From Pseudomonadota bacterium (GTDB lineage Bacteria; Pseudomonadota; Gammaproteobacteria; Burkholderiales; JABEVD01), in the NCBI GenBank assembly GCA_021848825.1, contig JAJZTQ010000002.1:69129-133128 (forward strand): a DNA stretch of 64,000 nt, given 5' to 3'. Below, one piece after another: positions 1 through 8,127 of this stretch. Position 1 is the stretch's first letter. Each line of letters opens with the position of its first letter. A program made the position numbers and the translations under genes. The notes beneath the pieces were generated by a model, which saw nothing but the letters and a program-made list of their open reading frames with translations, was not told the DNA's origin and did no database searches.

Positions 1-1680
1 GATGCCGGGGCGGCGCTCTTTGCCGCCTGGCATTTCTTCAATCAAGGCGACATCAGGAGCGCATCCCGCTGGTTCAAGAAAGCGCTTCAATGGCATCCGG
101 GGGAGCAGGATGCATTGACGGGACTGGCTTATTGCGCGCTGAAAGAAAAGCGCTATGAAGATGCGCTCGAAATCGCAAAAAAATTGCCGCACCAGGGAAA
201 ACTCCGGCGAGACGCGCTGATCGGATTGGCTCAGGAGGCTAATGGAGAAGGCCGGTATGAAAGAGCAGTGAAGCTTTTCTCCGAAGCCGAGCATGCGGCG
301 GAACTGCCGAGATATGCGAAATCGATGTATGCCTGGAGCCAATACAGGCTTGGCGATGCGGGCGATGCTTCAAACCGGTTCCTCGCGCTTTACCAGTCCT
401 CTCCCGACGATGAGAGCGCTTCCGGCGTTTTTTACAGCTTGAACAAGGCAGATCGTACCGATGAGCTTGAAAAACTCGGAGAAGAGGCGGCGCCGAACAG
501 CAAGATGGGGCAGCTTTACGGCAGCCAGCTCTACAACGAGGGACAGTTTCTTGCGGCGCGATCAAAATGGCCTTCAAAATATGCCGATCTCGGCTCGGTT
601 GCGGATACGCAGGGGACGCTTCTGGCTGCATCCAGAGACAAGGTCGGGGATGGGTTTTATGGCCTCAGGATCACACATGTTCCCGTGATCGACGCGGGGT
701 GGGCGGTGGGGGGCGCGGGGCAGATGAATCTGCGTCTCGATCGGGTCGAATTGAACAGCGGAGCCCCTCTCTACGGTACTCCGCTTGGCACCGATTACAG
801 CGGCAAGCTGAGTCCCCCGGCAAGCCTTTCAACCCGGGTGAGTGGCGTCGAGCCGAGCCTGACCTGGCGGGATGAGCGCAGCCAGGTCTGGGTCGCTGAA
901 ATCGGGCTCACGCCGAGCGGCGGTGAAATTCATCAGCGTCCGGTGGGGCATCTGCTTCGCGAACTGGACGACCCGAATGGAAATTACGCTTTCGAAATTT
1001 ACCGGGAACCTGAAAGGGATTCCATCCTTTCCTACACCGGGCTGCGCGACCCATACACAGGGATCGTCTGGGGGGGGGTCACGAGAACCGGAGTCGATTT
1101 CAGCACCCTCAGGTCGCTGGACCAGGGCTTGAATGCGAATTTTTCGGTGACGGGAGAGGAGCTTGCAGGAAGCGGGGTCTCCGGAAATGCCCATGCCTCT
1201 TTCATTTCGGAAATAAGCAGGAATCTGAACTGGAAAGGCTTCAAGTATGCGGCGCTGGGCGTTTCAGCGAGCTTTGACCATTACAGCCACAATTCCTACC
1301 AGTTCACGCTCGGCCAGGGCGGCTACTTCAGCCCGCAGCTCTACTGGAGCGCCGGACCGTCTCTCGACTTCATGACGGAAGAGGGGGGGCAGTATCTCGT
1401 CAAGGCTCATTTCGATGTCGGCAGCGTATACGGCAGGCAGGACGCGTTCTATGCAGGTTCCGTCCCGGAAGTTGCCGGGGGAGGGGCAAAATACGACATG
1501 CAGCTGAACGGCGTATGGAGGCTGAACAGTCACGTGCAGGTAGGCGGGATGTTCGCCAAGCGCTATGCCCCCCAATACAGCGACAATGCCGCGATGCTAT
1601 TCATACGCTTTCTTGTCGACCCGCGCAGCTCGGTGCTGAGTTCGGATCTTGCGGCCGATGTTGCGCAGAGTCTTTATTGA
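1..1680 (+). CDS. bcsC: Cellulose synthase operon protein C, C-terminal part (partial)
   Basis: The frame is open from base 1, so this is the 3' part of a longer gene. The N-terminal visible part is TPR helices (for example GLAYCALKEKRYEDALEIA near base 118). From about base 640 the protein changes to a beta-rich outer-membrane domain of the BcsC C-terminal family, with the typical segment LSYTGLRDPYTGIVWGGV near bases 1025-1080 and a final aromatic residue (SLY). BcsC family proteins sit in the outer membrane and periplasm and export the cellulose chain made by BcsA/BcsB. The next genes are a partner-switching phosphatase module, which may act on exopolysaccharide. Certainty is high for a BcsC-type exporter. 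The exact polymer is inferred. Confidence 0.85.
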   Translation, partial: DAGAALFAAWHFFNQGDIRSASRWFKKALQWHPGEQDALTGLAYCALKEKRYEDALEIAKKLPHQGKLRRDALIGLAQEANGEGRYERAVKLFSEAEHAAELPRYAKSMYAWSQYRLGDAGDASNRFLALYQSSPDDESASGVFYSLNKADRTDELEKLGEEAAPNSKMGQLYGSQLYNEGQFLAARSKWPSKYADLGSVADTQGTLLAASRDKVGDGFYGLRITHVPVIDAGWAVGGAGQMNLRLDRVELNSGAPLYGTPLGTDYSGKLSPPASLSTRVSGVEPSLTWRDERSQVWVAEIGLTPSGGEIHQRPVGHLLRELDDPNGNYAFEIYREPERDSILSYTGLRDPYTGIVWGGVTRTGVDFSTLRSLDQGLNANFSVTGEELAGSGVSGNAHASFISEISRNLNWKGFKYAALGVSASFDHYSHNSYQFTLGQGGYFSPQLYWSAGPSLDFMTEEGGQYLVKAHFDVGSVYGRQDAFYAGSVPEVAGGGAKYDMQLNGVWRLNSHVQVGGMFAKRYAPQYSDNAAMLFIRFLVDPRSSVLSSDLAADVAQSLY

Positions 1681-1826
1681 TGGTTTGCAGTGAGAATGCC
1701 ATGGGGTAACCCGTAAGGAGTATTTCACACACCCCCATAAGGGTTATCGAACACGAAACCCGAATTCTCTATGATTGACCGTCATGTCATAGAAACATGC
1801 AAAATCCAACAGTTAGGAGAGTTGCC

Positions 1827-2159
1827 GTGGAAATATCAGTAGAGCAATCCAAGGGAAATGTGCAGCGCATCATGCTCGATGGCCGCCTCGATGTTCCGGG
1901 GACTCAGTCGGTCGAAGCGAAATTCAATGCCGCCGTCGCGGGATCTTCAAAAGTGGTCGTCGATCTCGGCAAGGTTCCCTTCATCGCTTCGGTCGGTCTC
2001 CGTCTTCTGGTTGCAGGGGCGCAGGCCGTATCCAAGGGCGGCGGGCACATGGTCCTTGTGAGCCCGGATGAAATGACCAGGAAGATACTCAAGACGACAG
2101 GAATAGACCAGCTCGTCAAGGTATATGACGATCTGGATTCTGCGCTGGCTTCATTCTGA
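1827..2159 (+). CDS. STAS-domain anti-sigma-factor antagonist-like protein
   Basis: A single STAS domain protein of 110 residues (SpoIIAA/RsbV/SypA type). The segment VPFIASVGLRLLVAGAQAV holds the conserved serine that is the usual phosphorylation site. I chose the GTG at 1827 because AGGAGA lies 7 bases before it; an in-frame ATG at 1797 has no such site. STAS proteins of this class are switched off by an RsbW-like kinase and switched on by a PP2C phosphatase. Both activities are encoded in the next gene, whose frame overlaps this stop codon. The target is unknown. The upstream bcsC makes exopolysaccharide control a reasonable guess. A paralogue lies at 5709-6074. Confidence 0.88.
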   Translation: MEISVEQSKGNVQRIMLDGRLDVPGTQSVEAKFNAAVAGSSKVVVDLGKVPFIASVGLRLLVAGAQAVSKGGGHMVLVSPDEMTRKILKTTGIDQLVKVYDDLDSALASF

Positions 2160-3901
2160 AAGCCGGACACCTCACCTTCCCGAATGAGCCGCCCGCCAAG
2201 CAGCGCCGCTTGGTGGGCAGGATGCGTCCTGAGTTCATCGAAGAGTCCGGAAAATGGCTCAGAGCGCTTGGCTCGGAATTCGGATTTTCCCATGAAGACC
2301 TTTATCGCATCGAGCTCTGTTTTGCCGAGCTTGTCACGAACGTGGTCAGCTATTCCGATCCGCAATATGCCGGCCAGCCGATGGGATTGCATGCCTCGCT
2401 GGAAGCCAAGCGCGCGGTTCTGACGCTCTTCGATCCTGCGGCGCCATTCGATCCATTTTCTGTGGCGCCTCCCCCAAAAGTGGATTCCATAGAGGATTTC
2501 CGGATCGGCGGCCAAGGCGTGCCGCTTATCAGGGAATTCAGCAATGCCCACCGATACGAGCGGCGCGACGGAAAAAACAAGGTGGAACTCGTTTTCGAAC
2601 TCGAAAAACCCATATCGCAGCCTCAGGCAGCCAAGGTGATCAGAAATGTCGACAGGCGTCACAGCGCCAAGTCGTTCGGCGAGGAAAAAAGAGCAGGAAA
2701 GGACAGGCGTGCGCTCGGCTTCCTTTCATGGTCGCAGATATTTCATGGCATTCCCTATTCAGCCCTGGAGACGCTTGTCGAGCGATTGACGATCCAGACC
2801 GTTGCCGATGAGCTGCTGCTCTTGAAGCCGGGTGACGAAAACGATGTCGTCCTTGTCGTTCTGCAGGGAAGCTTGAAGATCTACCTCGATCGGCCGGGAA
2901 GCGGGGAATGCATCAGCATCGACGCGGGCGGCTTCGTGGGGGAAATGTCGGTGATCGACCATCAGCCGGTATCGGCATACGTTGTCGCCGAAGCGGGCAC
3001 CCGCCTGCTGGTCATCGATTCCGACACCTTCGTCAACGAGATCATGCTCGTGCCGGGCGTTTCAAAGAACCTGCTTTCCGCCTTCTCGGAGAGAATGCGC
3101 TCCAGCAACAAGGTGGTGATTCAGCGCATGCGCAAGGAGCTGGAAATGGAATTTGTCCAGCGGGAACTGCAGTATGCGAAAAGCATACAGGAAGGATTGC
3201 TGCCGAAAGAACCTCTTTTCCCTCAAGAAGATCGTCTGGACTGCTGCGGGAGAATGGTGACGGCGCGCGAGGTGGGGGGCGACTTTTACGACATTTTCTT
3301 TCTCGATTCGCAGCATGTCTTTTTCGTCATAGGCGACGTATGTGGCAAGGGGCTGCCCGCCGCTCTTTTCATGGTCAGGGCGATGGCGGCCCTGCGCGCA
3401 CAGACAGGCCATGACGGGACCCCTGCGGACTATGCGGCCCAGCTCATCACGAGGCTCAATCGCCAGCTCTGCTCCTACAACGATGCGCTGCAATTCCTCA
3501 CAGCTTTCTGCGGCATCCTGGATCTCGGTTCGTCAACGCTCTATTATGTCAATGCCGGTCATAATCCGCCTGCCATCGCCTCCGGGAAGGGGGAATTCAG
3601 CTTGCTTTCAGAACCGGTCAACCCTTTCATAGGCATGATAGAAGGGCTTGGATACCGGGCCGGGCAAATCGAATTCGAACCGGGAAGCGTCCTGCTTCTT
3701 TATACAGATGGGGTCACCGAGGCAGAGAACAACAGCGGCGGGATGCTCGGCGAAGATCGGCTGCTTTCCTGTCTGAACGGGGTTCGGGCGAGGCGTTCAG
3801 GGATGCTCGTCGAAACCGTTTTCTCGGCAGTTCACGATTTCGCAGAAGGTGCTGCGCAGTCCGACGACATCACCGTGCTGGCGATAAGCCTCAAAGAATA
3901 G
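2156..3901 (+). CDS. RsbW-like kinase / cNMP-binding / PP2C SpoIIE phosphatase fusion
   Basis: A partner-switch regulator with three domains. Residues about 1-140 are a HATPase_c_2 (RsbW-like) kinase with an N box (AELVTNVVSYS), a G1-like DPAAPFDP and a G2-like GGQGVPLIREF. Residues about 190-305 are a cyclic-nucleotide-binding fold (GEMSVIDHQPVSAYVVA), but the phosphate-binding arginine of the usual PRAA motif is missing. Residues about 350-578 are a PP2C/SpoIIE phosphatase (AREVGGDFYD, GDVCGKGLPAALFM, YTDGVTEA). Later starts exist (TTG 2210, GTG 2213, ATG 2222), but they cut the first kinase strand (LTFPNEP) and lack a ribosome site. The frame opens at 2129, and CTG 2156 overlaps the STAS stop as CTGA, so a coupled non-ATG start is my preferred reading. 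Domain order recalls SypE with the receiver replaced. Confidence 0.85.
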   Translation: MKAGHLTFPNEPPAKQRRLVGRMRPEFIEESGKWLRALGSEFGFSHEDLYRIELCFAELVTNVVSYSDPQYAGQPMGLHASLEAKRAVLTLFDPAAPFDPFSVAPPPKVDSIEDFRIGGQGVPLIREFSNAHRYERRDGKNKVELVFELEKPISQPQAAKVIRNVDRRHSAKSFGEEKRAGKDRRALGFLSWSQIFHGIPYSALETLVERLTIQTVADELLLLKPGDENDVVLVVLQGSLKIYLDRPGSGECISIDAGGFVGEMSVIDHQPVSAYVVAEAGTRLLVIDSDTFVNEIMLVPGVSKNLLSAFSERMRSSNKVVIQRMRKELEMEFVQRELQYAKSIQEGLLPKEPLFPQEDRLDCCGRMVTAREVGGDFYDIFFLDSQHVFFVIGDVCGKGLPAALFMVRAMAALRAQTGHDGTPADYAAQLITRLNRQLCSYNDALQFLTAFCGILDLGSSTLYYVNAGHNPPAIASGKGEFSLLSEPVNPFIGMIEGLGYRAGQIEFEPGSVLLLYTDGVTEAENNSGGMLGEDRLLSCLNGVRARRSGMLVETVFSAVHDFAEGAAQSDDITVLAISLKE

Positions 3902-4202
3902 CAATCCATTTGGCGCATGCCATGGCAGTGCCTTTTCTGCCGGATGAGAGACTTGATCTTCTTGGATGGTGCGGCAGAACCGGCTGGCTATGCCGAGCAG
4001 CTCTTTTTTTCTCCAGGCGTTCGCCGTACAAGAGGATCGCCGATTGTCCGGGAGAGAACCGAGAGGGTCATTTCGCTTGATCCTGAGGTCGATTTCGATC
4101 ACGACGAGCCAGCAAGGCCGTCCCCCTTCCATCGAACAGCCTGCAAGCAATGCCCTGGATGCAGCGGCTTCGACGATATGGTCGAATTGCCCTTGCATCG
4201 GA
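3902..4202. other. Intergenic stretch without a convincing gene
   Basis: This 301-base gap lies between the convergent phosphatase and YihY-type genes. Short frames exist on both strands but none has a clear start signal or recognisable protein. A minus-strand frame (4198 down to 3797) begins 4 bases past the YihY stop. Its middle, VVIEIDLRIKRNDPLGSL, faintly resembles the first half of a GGDEF domain, but there is no GGDEF motif and the rest does not fit. I see no terminator hairpin with a T run here. Confidence 0.5.
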
Positions 4203-5558
4203 TTACAATACGTTTTCCTGCGGGCATGCGACAGGCAATGCGTTTCCGGATTCGTGATTTGCCGGTCTCGGATTGCTTCTGTAGATGCGCTGGCAGAGCA
4301 GGGAAATGATTTTTCTCGAAAGGCTTGGGCTGTCGTGCAGCAGGACCTCAAGCATTTCTGGGGAAATGGCAAAAAGGAAGCAGTCGGATTCGGCCATGAC
4401 GGTGGCAGTTCTTGATTCATTCAGAAAATAGGCCATTTCGCCGAAGAGCTCGCCGGATTTGAGCGTGCCGAGCTTGACTCGGCCTTTCTCCTGTTCGCGG
4501 TAAAACCCGAGCTCGCCGCTGTAAAGATAATAAACGGCTGTCGAAAGCTCACCCTGGCTGATGACTGTTTCATTCTTTTTGAAAGTCTTGCCATATTTTC
4601 CGAATATTCTGGATGAGCGCTTGAAGAAGAAATCCTCGAGCTTCTTCTCGAATCCCGTCAGCTCACGGCTCTCCATGAAGATCTTTTCAAGGCAGAATGC
4701 ATCGATTTTTCCTGCTGAATAGAGGAACTGGGCCCAGAGGAAGAAAATGACGAAAAGGGAATAGACGCAAATGAGCACGAACACGATGTTGCCGATTGCG
4801 CCATAGGTTTGGCCGTATTCTTCGATCTGTGGGTTGTCTATGAGGAAATGCTTCAGCGCGAGAAATGAAAGGGTGCAAAGTATGCTGCTGGCGAGGGTCA
4901 GGATCAGTCCCGGTTTCCTCAGCATGACTCTGTAATAGGCTGTGAAAATCGCATACCACACCAGAAATATGGGGACCATGAAGCTGGAAATGTGGAATGC
5001 ATGGGTGAGCATGCCCCTGAAGAAGGCATTTTCAGGCAGATAATGATCCAGATGGTCTGTCAGAAAGCTGCCGCACAGAGCGAGTGTGACGACAAGAAGG
5101 GCTAACGGGACGATCAGAAGCGATATCGCCACGGCGGAAAGCGTGCTTCTTTTCCCGAAATCGGGAAAAATGATCCCGAAAGCGCTTTGAACCGAATAGA
5201 GCAGGCCTTTTGAGCTCCATATCAGCGTGATCATGCTGATCCCTCCCGCCAGCTGTCCCATTTCCGGAGATTTGTCGACGGTTTTCGGCAGATGGATGTC
5301 GAGAAGGTCGTCCATGCTGCCGAAGAGCGTGACGAATTTCGCATGGAGTTCAGGGTAGTCGGACAGGGCCCAATTGAAGGTCAGAAACAGCACGAGAATG
5401 AGCGGCACGATGGAAAGCAGGAAGTAATAGGCCACTGCCGCCGCATGATTCTGCATTTCCGTTTTCAGAAAGAGGCTCAGCGTGGCGTACCAGACCTGAG
5501 TGAACCAGCTGATCCTGTCCCTCAGGAATGTCCACAGTCTATCGCTTTCCGGCGGCAT
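4203..5558 (-). CDS. YihY/UPF0761-type membrane protein with C-terminal cNMP-binding domain
   Basis: The protein has 451 residues. About residues 20-290 match the YihY/BrkB inner-membrane family: several hydrophobic helices with NHAAAVAYYFLLSIVPLILV near the N-terminus. Residues about 325-440 form a cyclic-nucleotide-binding domain (LFGEMAYFLNESRTATVMA) that keeps the arginine used for the cyclic phosphate. YihY proteins have no settled function. The fusion suggests a membrane activity gated by a nucleotide. I start at 5558 (MPPESDRLW) because a strong GAAAGGGG ribosome site precedes it; an upstream extension to 5639 has none. It follows the STAS gene at 5709-6074 on the same strand, 150 bases away, with a stem-loop between. 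Confidence 0.85.
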   Translation of the reverse strand: MPPESDRLWTFLRDRISWFTQVWYATLSLFLKTEMQNHAAAVAYYFLLSIVPLILVLFLTFNWALSDYPELHAKFVTLFGSMDDLLDIHLPKTVDKSPEMGQLAGGISMITLIWSSKGLLYSVQSAFGIIFPDFGKRSTLSAVAISLLIVPLALLVVTLALCGSFLTDHLDHYLPENAFFRGMLTHAFHISSFMVPIFLVWYAIFTAYYRVMLRKPGLILTLASSILCTLSFLALKHFLIDNPQIEEYGQTYGAIGNIVFVLICVYSLFVIFFLWAQFLYSAGKIDAFCLEKIFMESRELTGFEKKLEDFFFKRSSRIFGKYGKTFKKNETVISQGELSTAVYYLYSGELGFYREQEKGRVKLGTLKSGELFGEMAYFLNESRTATVMAESDCFLFAISPEMLEVLLHDSPSLSRKIISLLCQRIYRSNPRPANHESGNALPVACPQENVL

Positions 5559-5589
5559 GATGAATCCCCTTTCATCTCGTTTGCACGAC

Positions 5590-5607
5590 TTGCTCCTTTG
5601 GGAGCAA
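5590..5607. other. Perfect stem-loop in the leader of the YihY-type gene
   Basis: TTGCTCC at 5590-5596 and GGAGCAA at 5601-5607 form a 7-bp stem with a 4-base loop, about 30 bases upstream of the start at 5558. No T run follows on the minus strand, so it does not look like a simple terminator. It could be an RNA leader hairpin or a protein-binding dyad. Confidence 0.5.
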
Positions 5608-5708
5608 AGGCCGATGTCAGAAGATGTTCGCTCATGCAAATGCGCGTTATTGTGTTCTTTTTGACTATCAGGTCCTCGGGCACGATGGTAACCCAGTATT
5701 GACAGTGT

Positions 5709-6074
5709 TTACAACGATGAGGAAATGTCTCGGGAGAAGGCGGCTTTTTCAGCTTCTGCAATATCGCCATGGATCGGCATAACCTGATCTATGCCCGTGG
5801 CGTGAAGCGTCTTTGCTACGACATCGTTGTTTCCGGTGAACAACACCATCTTCCCGCCCCGCATCTTCACTGCCTTCGCATTGCTCACCAAGGCGCGTAT
5901 TCCTATCGATGCAAGAAAACTGACCTGCGTCAGATCGACCAGCACCTGCCGCTTTGCAGATGCCGCAAGGGAGGTGAATTGCATCTCGATGTCAGCCGTC
6001 CCTGCAATGTCAAGGCGTCCTGAAATGAAGATCCTGCGAGCGTGCGCATCGATGTCTTCGAAATTTATGGGCAT
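5709..6074 (-). CDS. STAS-domain protein, second copy
   Basis: A 121-residue single STAS domain. The segment VSFLASIGIRALVSNAKAV contains the conserved serine. It aligns along its full length with the STAS protein at 1827-2159 (shared GRLD, GT, VDL, LVxxAxAV, GGxMVL, TGIDQ), so the two are paralogues. ATG 6074 is preceded by a TGGAA-type ribosome site. It heads a probable two-gene unit with the YihY/cNMP gene. The likely partner is the kinase/phosphatase fusion at 2156-3901. Function beyond partner switching is inferred. Confidence 0.87.
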   Translation of the reverse strand: MPINFEDIDAHARRIFISGRLDIAGTADIEMQFTSLAASAKRQVLVDLTQVSFLASIGIRALVSNAKAVKMRGGKMVLFTGNNDVVAKTLHATGIDQVMPIHGDIAEAEKAAFSRDISSSL

Positions 6075-6233
6075 AAGGATTCCACCATCGTCGAATGTTG
6101 GGAAAGGATAGTCATGGAATGGTGAAAGTATTATGAAGCGGTTCGTGATTTTTTTCCAGACCGGATATTCAGGATGATCTGGAGAGACTCTTAATTTTCG
6201 CTTAAGGTATTCATTTCATTATTGCAAGCGCGT

Positions 6234-6251
6234 TCCTGCAATTCGGCAGGA
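6234..6251. other. Stem-loop upstream of the GAF/HD-GYP gene
   Basis: TCCTGC at 6234-6239 and GCAGGA at 6246-6251 make a perfect 6-bp stem with a 6-base loop, 24 bases before the GTG at 6275. It does not match a c-di-GMP riboswitch consensus that I can recognise. Role unknown. Confidence 0.35.
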
Positions 6252-6274
6252 GACGGAGCCCACGCAATCACAAG

Positions 6275-7936
6275 GTGGAAAAGGAAGAAATGCGTGAAAT
6301 GAAAAAAAATGGGCCGGAAGGGTCGGCCTTTGAGAAAAAAATTCCCGTTCTGGATGTGCTCAAATGGGTGGATGAGCTCAATCATATCGGCACCGCGCTC
6401 TCGGCCGAAGAGGATATAAGCCTTCTTCTTCATGCCATCCTGGTTGCGGCGAAGAATATCGTCAATTCGGATGGCGCCACGCTTTATCGCGTGAAAAACG
6501 GGGAGCTGATCCTGTTCGAGATGCTGGTGACCGATTCTCTTGGCATCAGCATGGGCGGGGCAACAGGAACCGAGATCACGCTGCCTTCGATCAGGCTCTA
6601 CGACGAAGAGGGAAAACCGAACAACGCTCATGTCGTCGCCTATTCGGTCTTGAACGACAGGACAGTCAATATCAGGGATGCCTATCAGGAAGCGGGATTC
6701 GATTTTTCCGGGACGCGCGAATTCGACAGGATGACGGGCTACCGGTCCGAATCCTTTCTCACGGTGCCGATGAAGAATCACGAGAAGGAGATCATCGGCG
6801 TGCTCCAGCTCATTAATGCCAAGGAAAGGAATACCGGGGAGACGGTCGGCTTTTCTTTTTCCGATCAGCGTTTTGCGGAGTCTCTCGCTTCCCAGGCTGC
6901 AATCGTCCTGACGAACAGGCAGCTCGTCACCCAGCTGGAAGAGCTATTCGAGTCCTTTGTCGGGGTGATCAATGCCGCCATAGACAGCAAATCCCCTCAT
7001 ACCGGCATGCACTGCCAGCGCGTTCCCGTCCTCACCATGATGCTGGCTGAAGCGGCGCACCAGACGAATGAAGGCGCGTTGAAGGAATTCAGGATGACGG
7101 AGCGGGATCGATTCGAGCTGAGGATAGCGGGGTTGCTGCACGATTGCGGCAAGATCATCACGCCTTCCCACATCATGGAAAAGTCGACCAAGCTCGAGAC
7201 CATCTTCGACAGGATAGAATTGCTGGCAATGCGGTTCGAATGCCTCAAGCGCGAAGCAGAGATCAGGCGCCTCGAGGCTATCATGCGGGCTCCTGAAAAT
7301 CGCGAATCGATCGAAGAGGAGCATGCGCAATCGATTTCACGGCTGGAGGATGACATGGCTTTCCTTCGCCATTGCAATATCGGAACGGAAAACATGAAGG
7401 AAGAGGATAGGGCAAGGGTGAGGGACATCGCAGTAGGGCACCGACTGAACGGCGAGAATATCCTGACCGACGAGGAAATCGGGAATCTGACGATCAGGAG
7501 GGGCACCCTTACCGAAGAAGAACGCGAGATCATCAATGACCATATCAACGTGACGATCAGCATGCTGGAATCCCTGCCTTGGCCAGACAGTCTCAAGCAT
7601 GTTCCTGAATATGCAGGAGGACATCATGAGCGCATGGACGGAAAGGGTTACCCCAGGGGGTTGAAGCGGGAAGAGATGTCGATCCAGGCCAGAATCATGG
7701 GCATTGCAGACATATTCGAGGCCCTCACCGCGAAGGACAGGCCTTACAAGAAGGGCAAGTCGCTGAGCGAAACGCTGGCGATTCTCGGCCGGTTCTGTCT
7801 CGATCAGCATGTCGATCCCGATCTTTTCGATGTCTTCATCAGAAATGGCGTTTACCTCGATTATGCCGAGGAGTTCATGGACCCTGACCAGATAGACGAG
7901 GTCGACCTTTCGAAAATACCCGGTTATGTCCCCTGA
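6275..7936 (+). CDS. GAF-domain HD-GYP protein, putative c-di-GMP phosphodiesterase
   Basis: The protein has 553 residues. A GAF sensor spans about residues 35-205. An HD-GYP domain follows with the metal/catalytic HD in GLLHDCGKI (near residue 290) and the signature GGHHERMDGKGYPRGLK (near residue 450). Between these two halves sits an insert of roughly 110-120 residues that is charged and helical, much longer than in ordinary HD-GYP domains. HD-GYP enzymes break down c-di-GMP, which would promote motility over matrix production. Starts are ambiguous: GTG 6275, ATG 6290 and ATG 6299 are in frame within a purine-rich stretch (AAGGAAG). It ends directly before the regulatory array of pilA. Confidence 0.87.
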   Translation: MEKEEMREMKKNGPEGSAFEKKIPVLDVLKWVDELNHIGTALSAEEDISLLLHAILVAAKNIVNSDGATLYRVKNGELILFEMLVTDSLGISMGGATGTEITLPSIRLYDEEGKPNNAHVVAYSVLNDRTVNIRDAYQEAGFDFSGTREFDRMTGYRSESFLTVPMKNHEKEIIGVLQLINAKERNTGETVGFSFSDQRFAESLASQAAIVLTNRQLVTQLEELFESFVGVINAAIDSKSPHTGMHCQRVPVLTMMLAEAAHQTNEGALKEFRMTERDRFELRIAGLLHDCGKIITPSHIMEKSTKLETIFDRIELLAMRFECLKREAEIRRLEAIMRAPENRESIEEEHAQSISRLEDDMAFLRHCNIGTENMKEEDRARVRDIAVGHRLNGENILTDEEIGNLTIRRGTLTEEEREIINDHINVTISMLESLPWPDSLKHVPEYAGGHHERMDGKGYPRGLKREEMSIQARIMGIADIFEALTAKDRPYKKGKSLSETLAILGRFCLDQHVDPDLFDVFIRNGVYLDYAEEFMDPDQIDEVDLSKIPGYVP

Positions 7937-7938
7937 TG

Positions 7939-7963
7939 TGACGAAAAACGTCACTTCATGACG
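7939..7963 (+). promoter_or_regulatory. Three phased TGACG/CGTCA half-sites upstream of pilA
   Basis: TGACG (7939-7943), CGTCA (7949-7953) and TGACG (7959-7963) alternate in orientation at exact 10-base spacing. The first two lie in the perfect dyad GTGACG-AAAAA-CGTCAC (7938-7954). The centre is about 100 bases upstream of the sigma-54 -24 element, the usual place for an enhancer-binding protein. The same arrangement occurs before the PEP-CTERM gene at 33778-33802. Confidence 0.65.
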
Positions 7964-8052
7964 CAATGCGGAATTGTGGAAAATGAGGCCGGTCAGGGTA
8001 AAATCCGGTGAATTTCGGAAATAACATGTAAATTCATACGGATGGAATTTCC

Positions 8053-8068
8053 TGGCACGGCGATTGCT
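8053..8068 (+). promoter_or_regulatory. Sigma-54 (-24/-12) promoter of pilA
   Basis: TGGCACGGCGATTGCT matches the RpoN consensus TGGCACG-N4-TTGCW at every defined position. GG is at 8054-8055 and GC at 8066-8067. Transcription should start near 8079, about 50 bases before the pilA ATG. RpoN-dependent pilin transcription, usually with PilS/PilR, is established in several proteobacteria. Confidence 0.9.
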
Positions 8069-8127
8069 ATTAGAGCCTCGGAGGGGTCACCCCCGTTTTC
8101 CAGTCAATTTTTACAGAGGGCTCAATC

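Noticed and set aside
1681-1796. Short GGGTT/AACCC repeats after bcsC as a terminator
   Set aside because: The arms are short, the loop is long or mispaired, and no T run follows.
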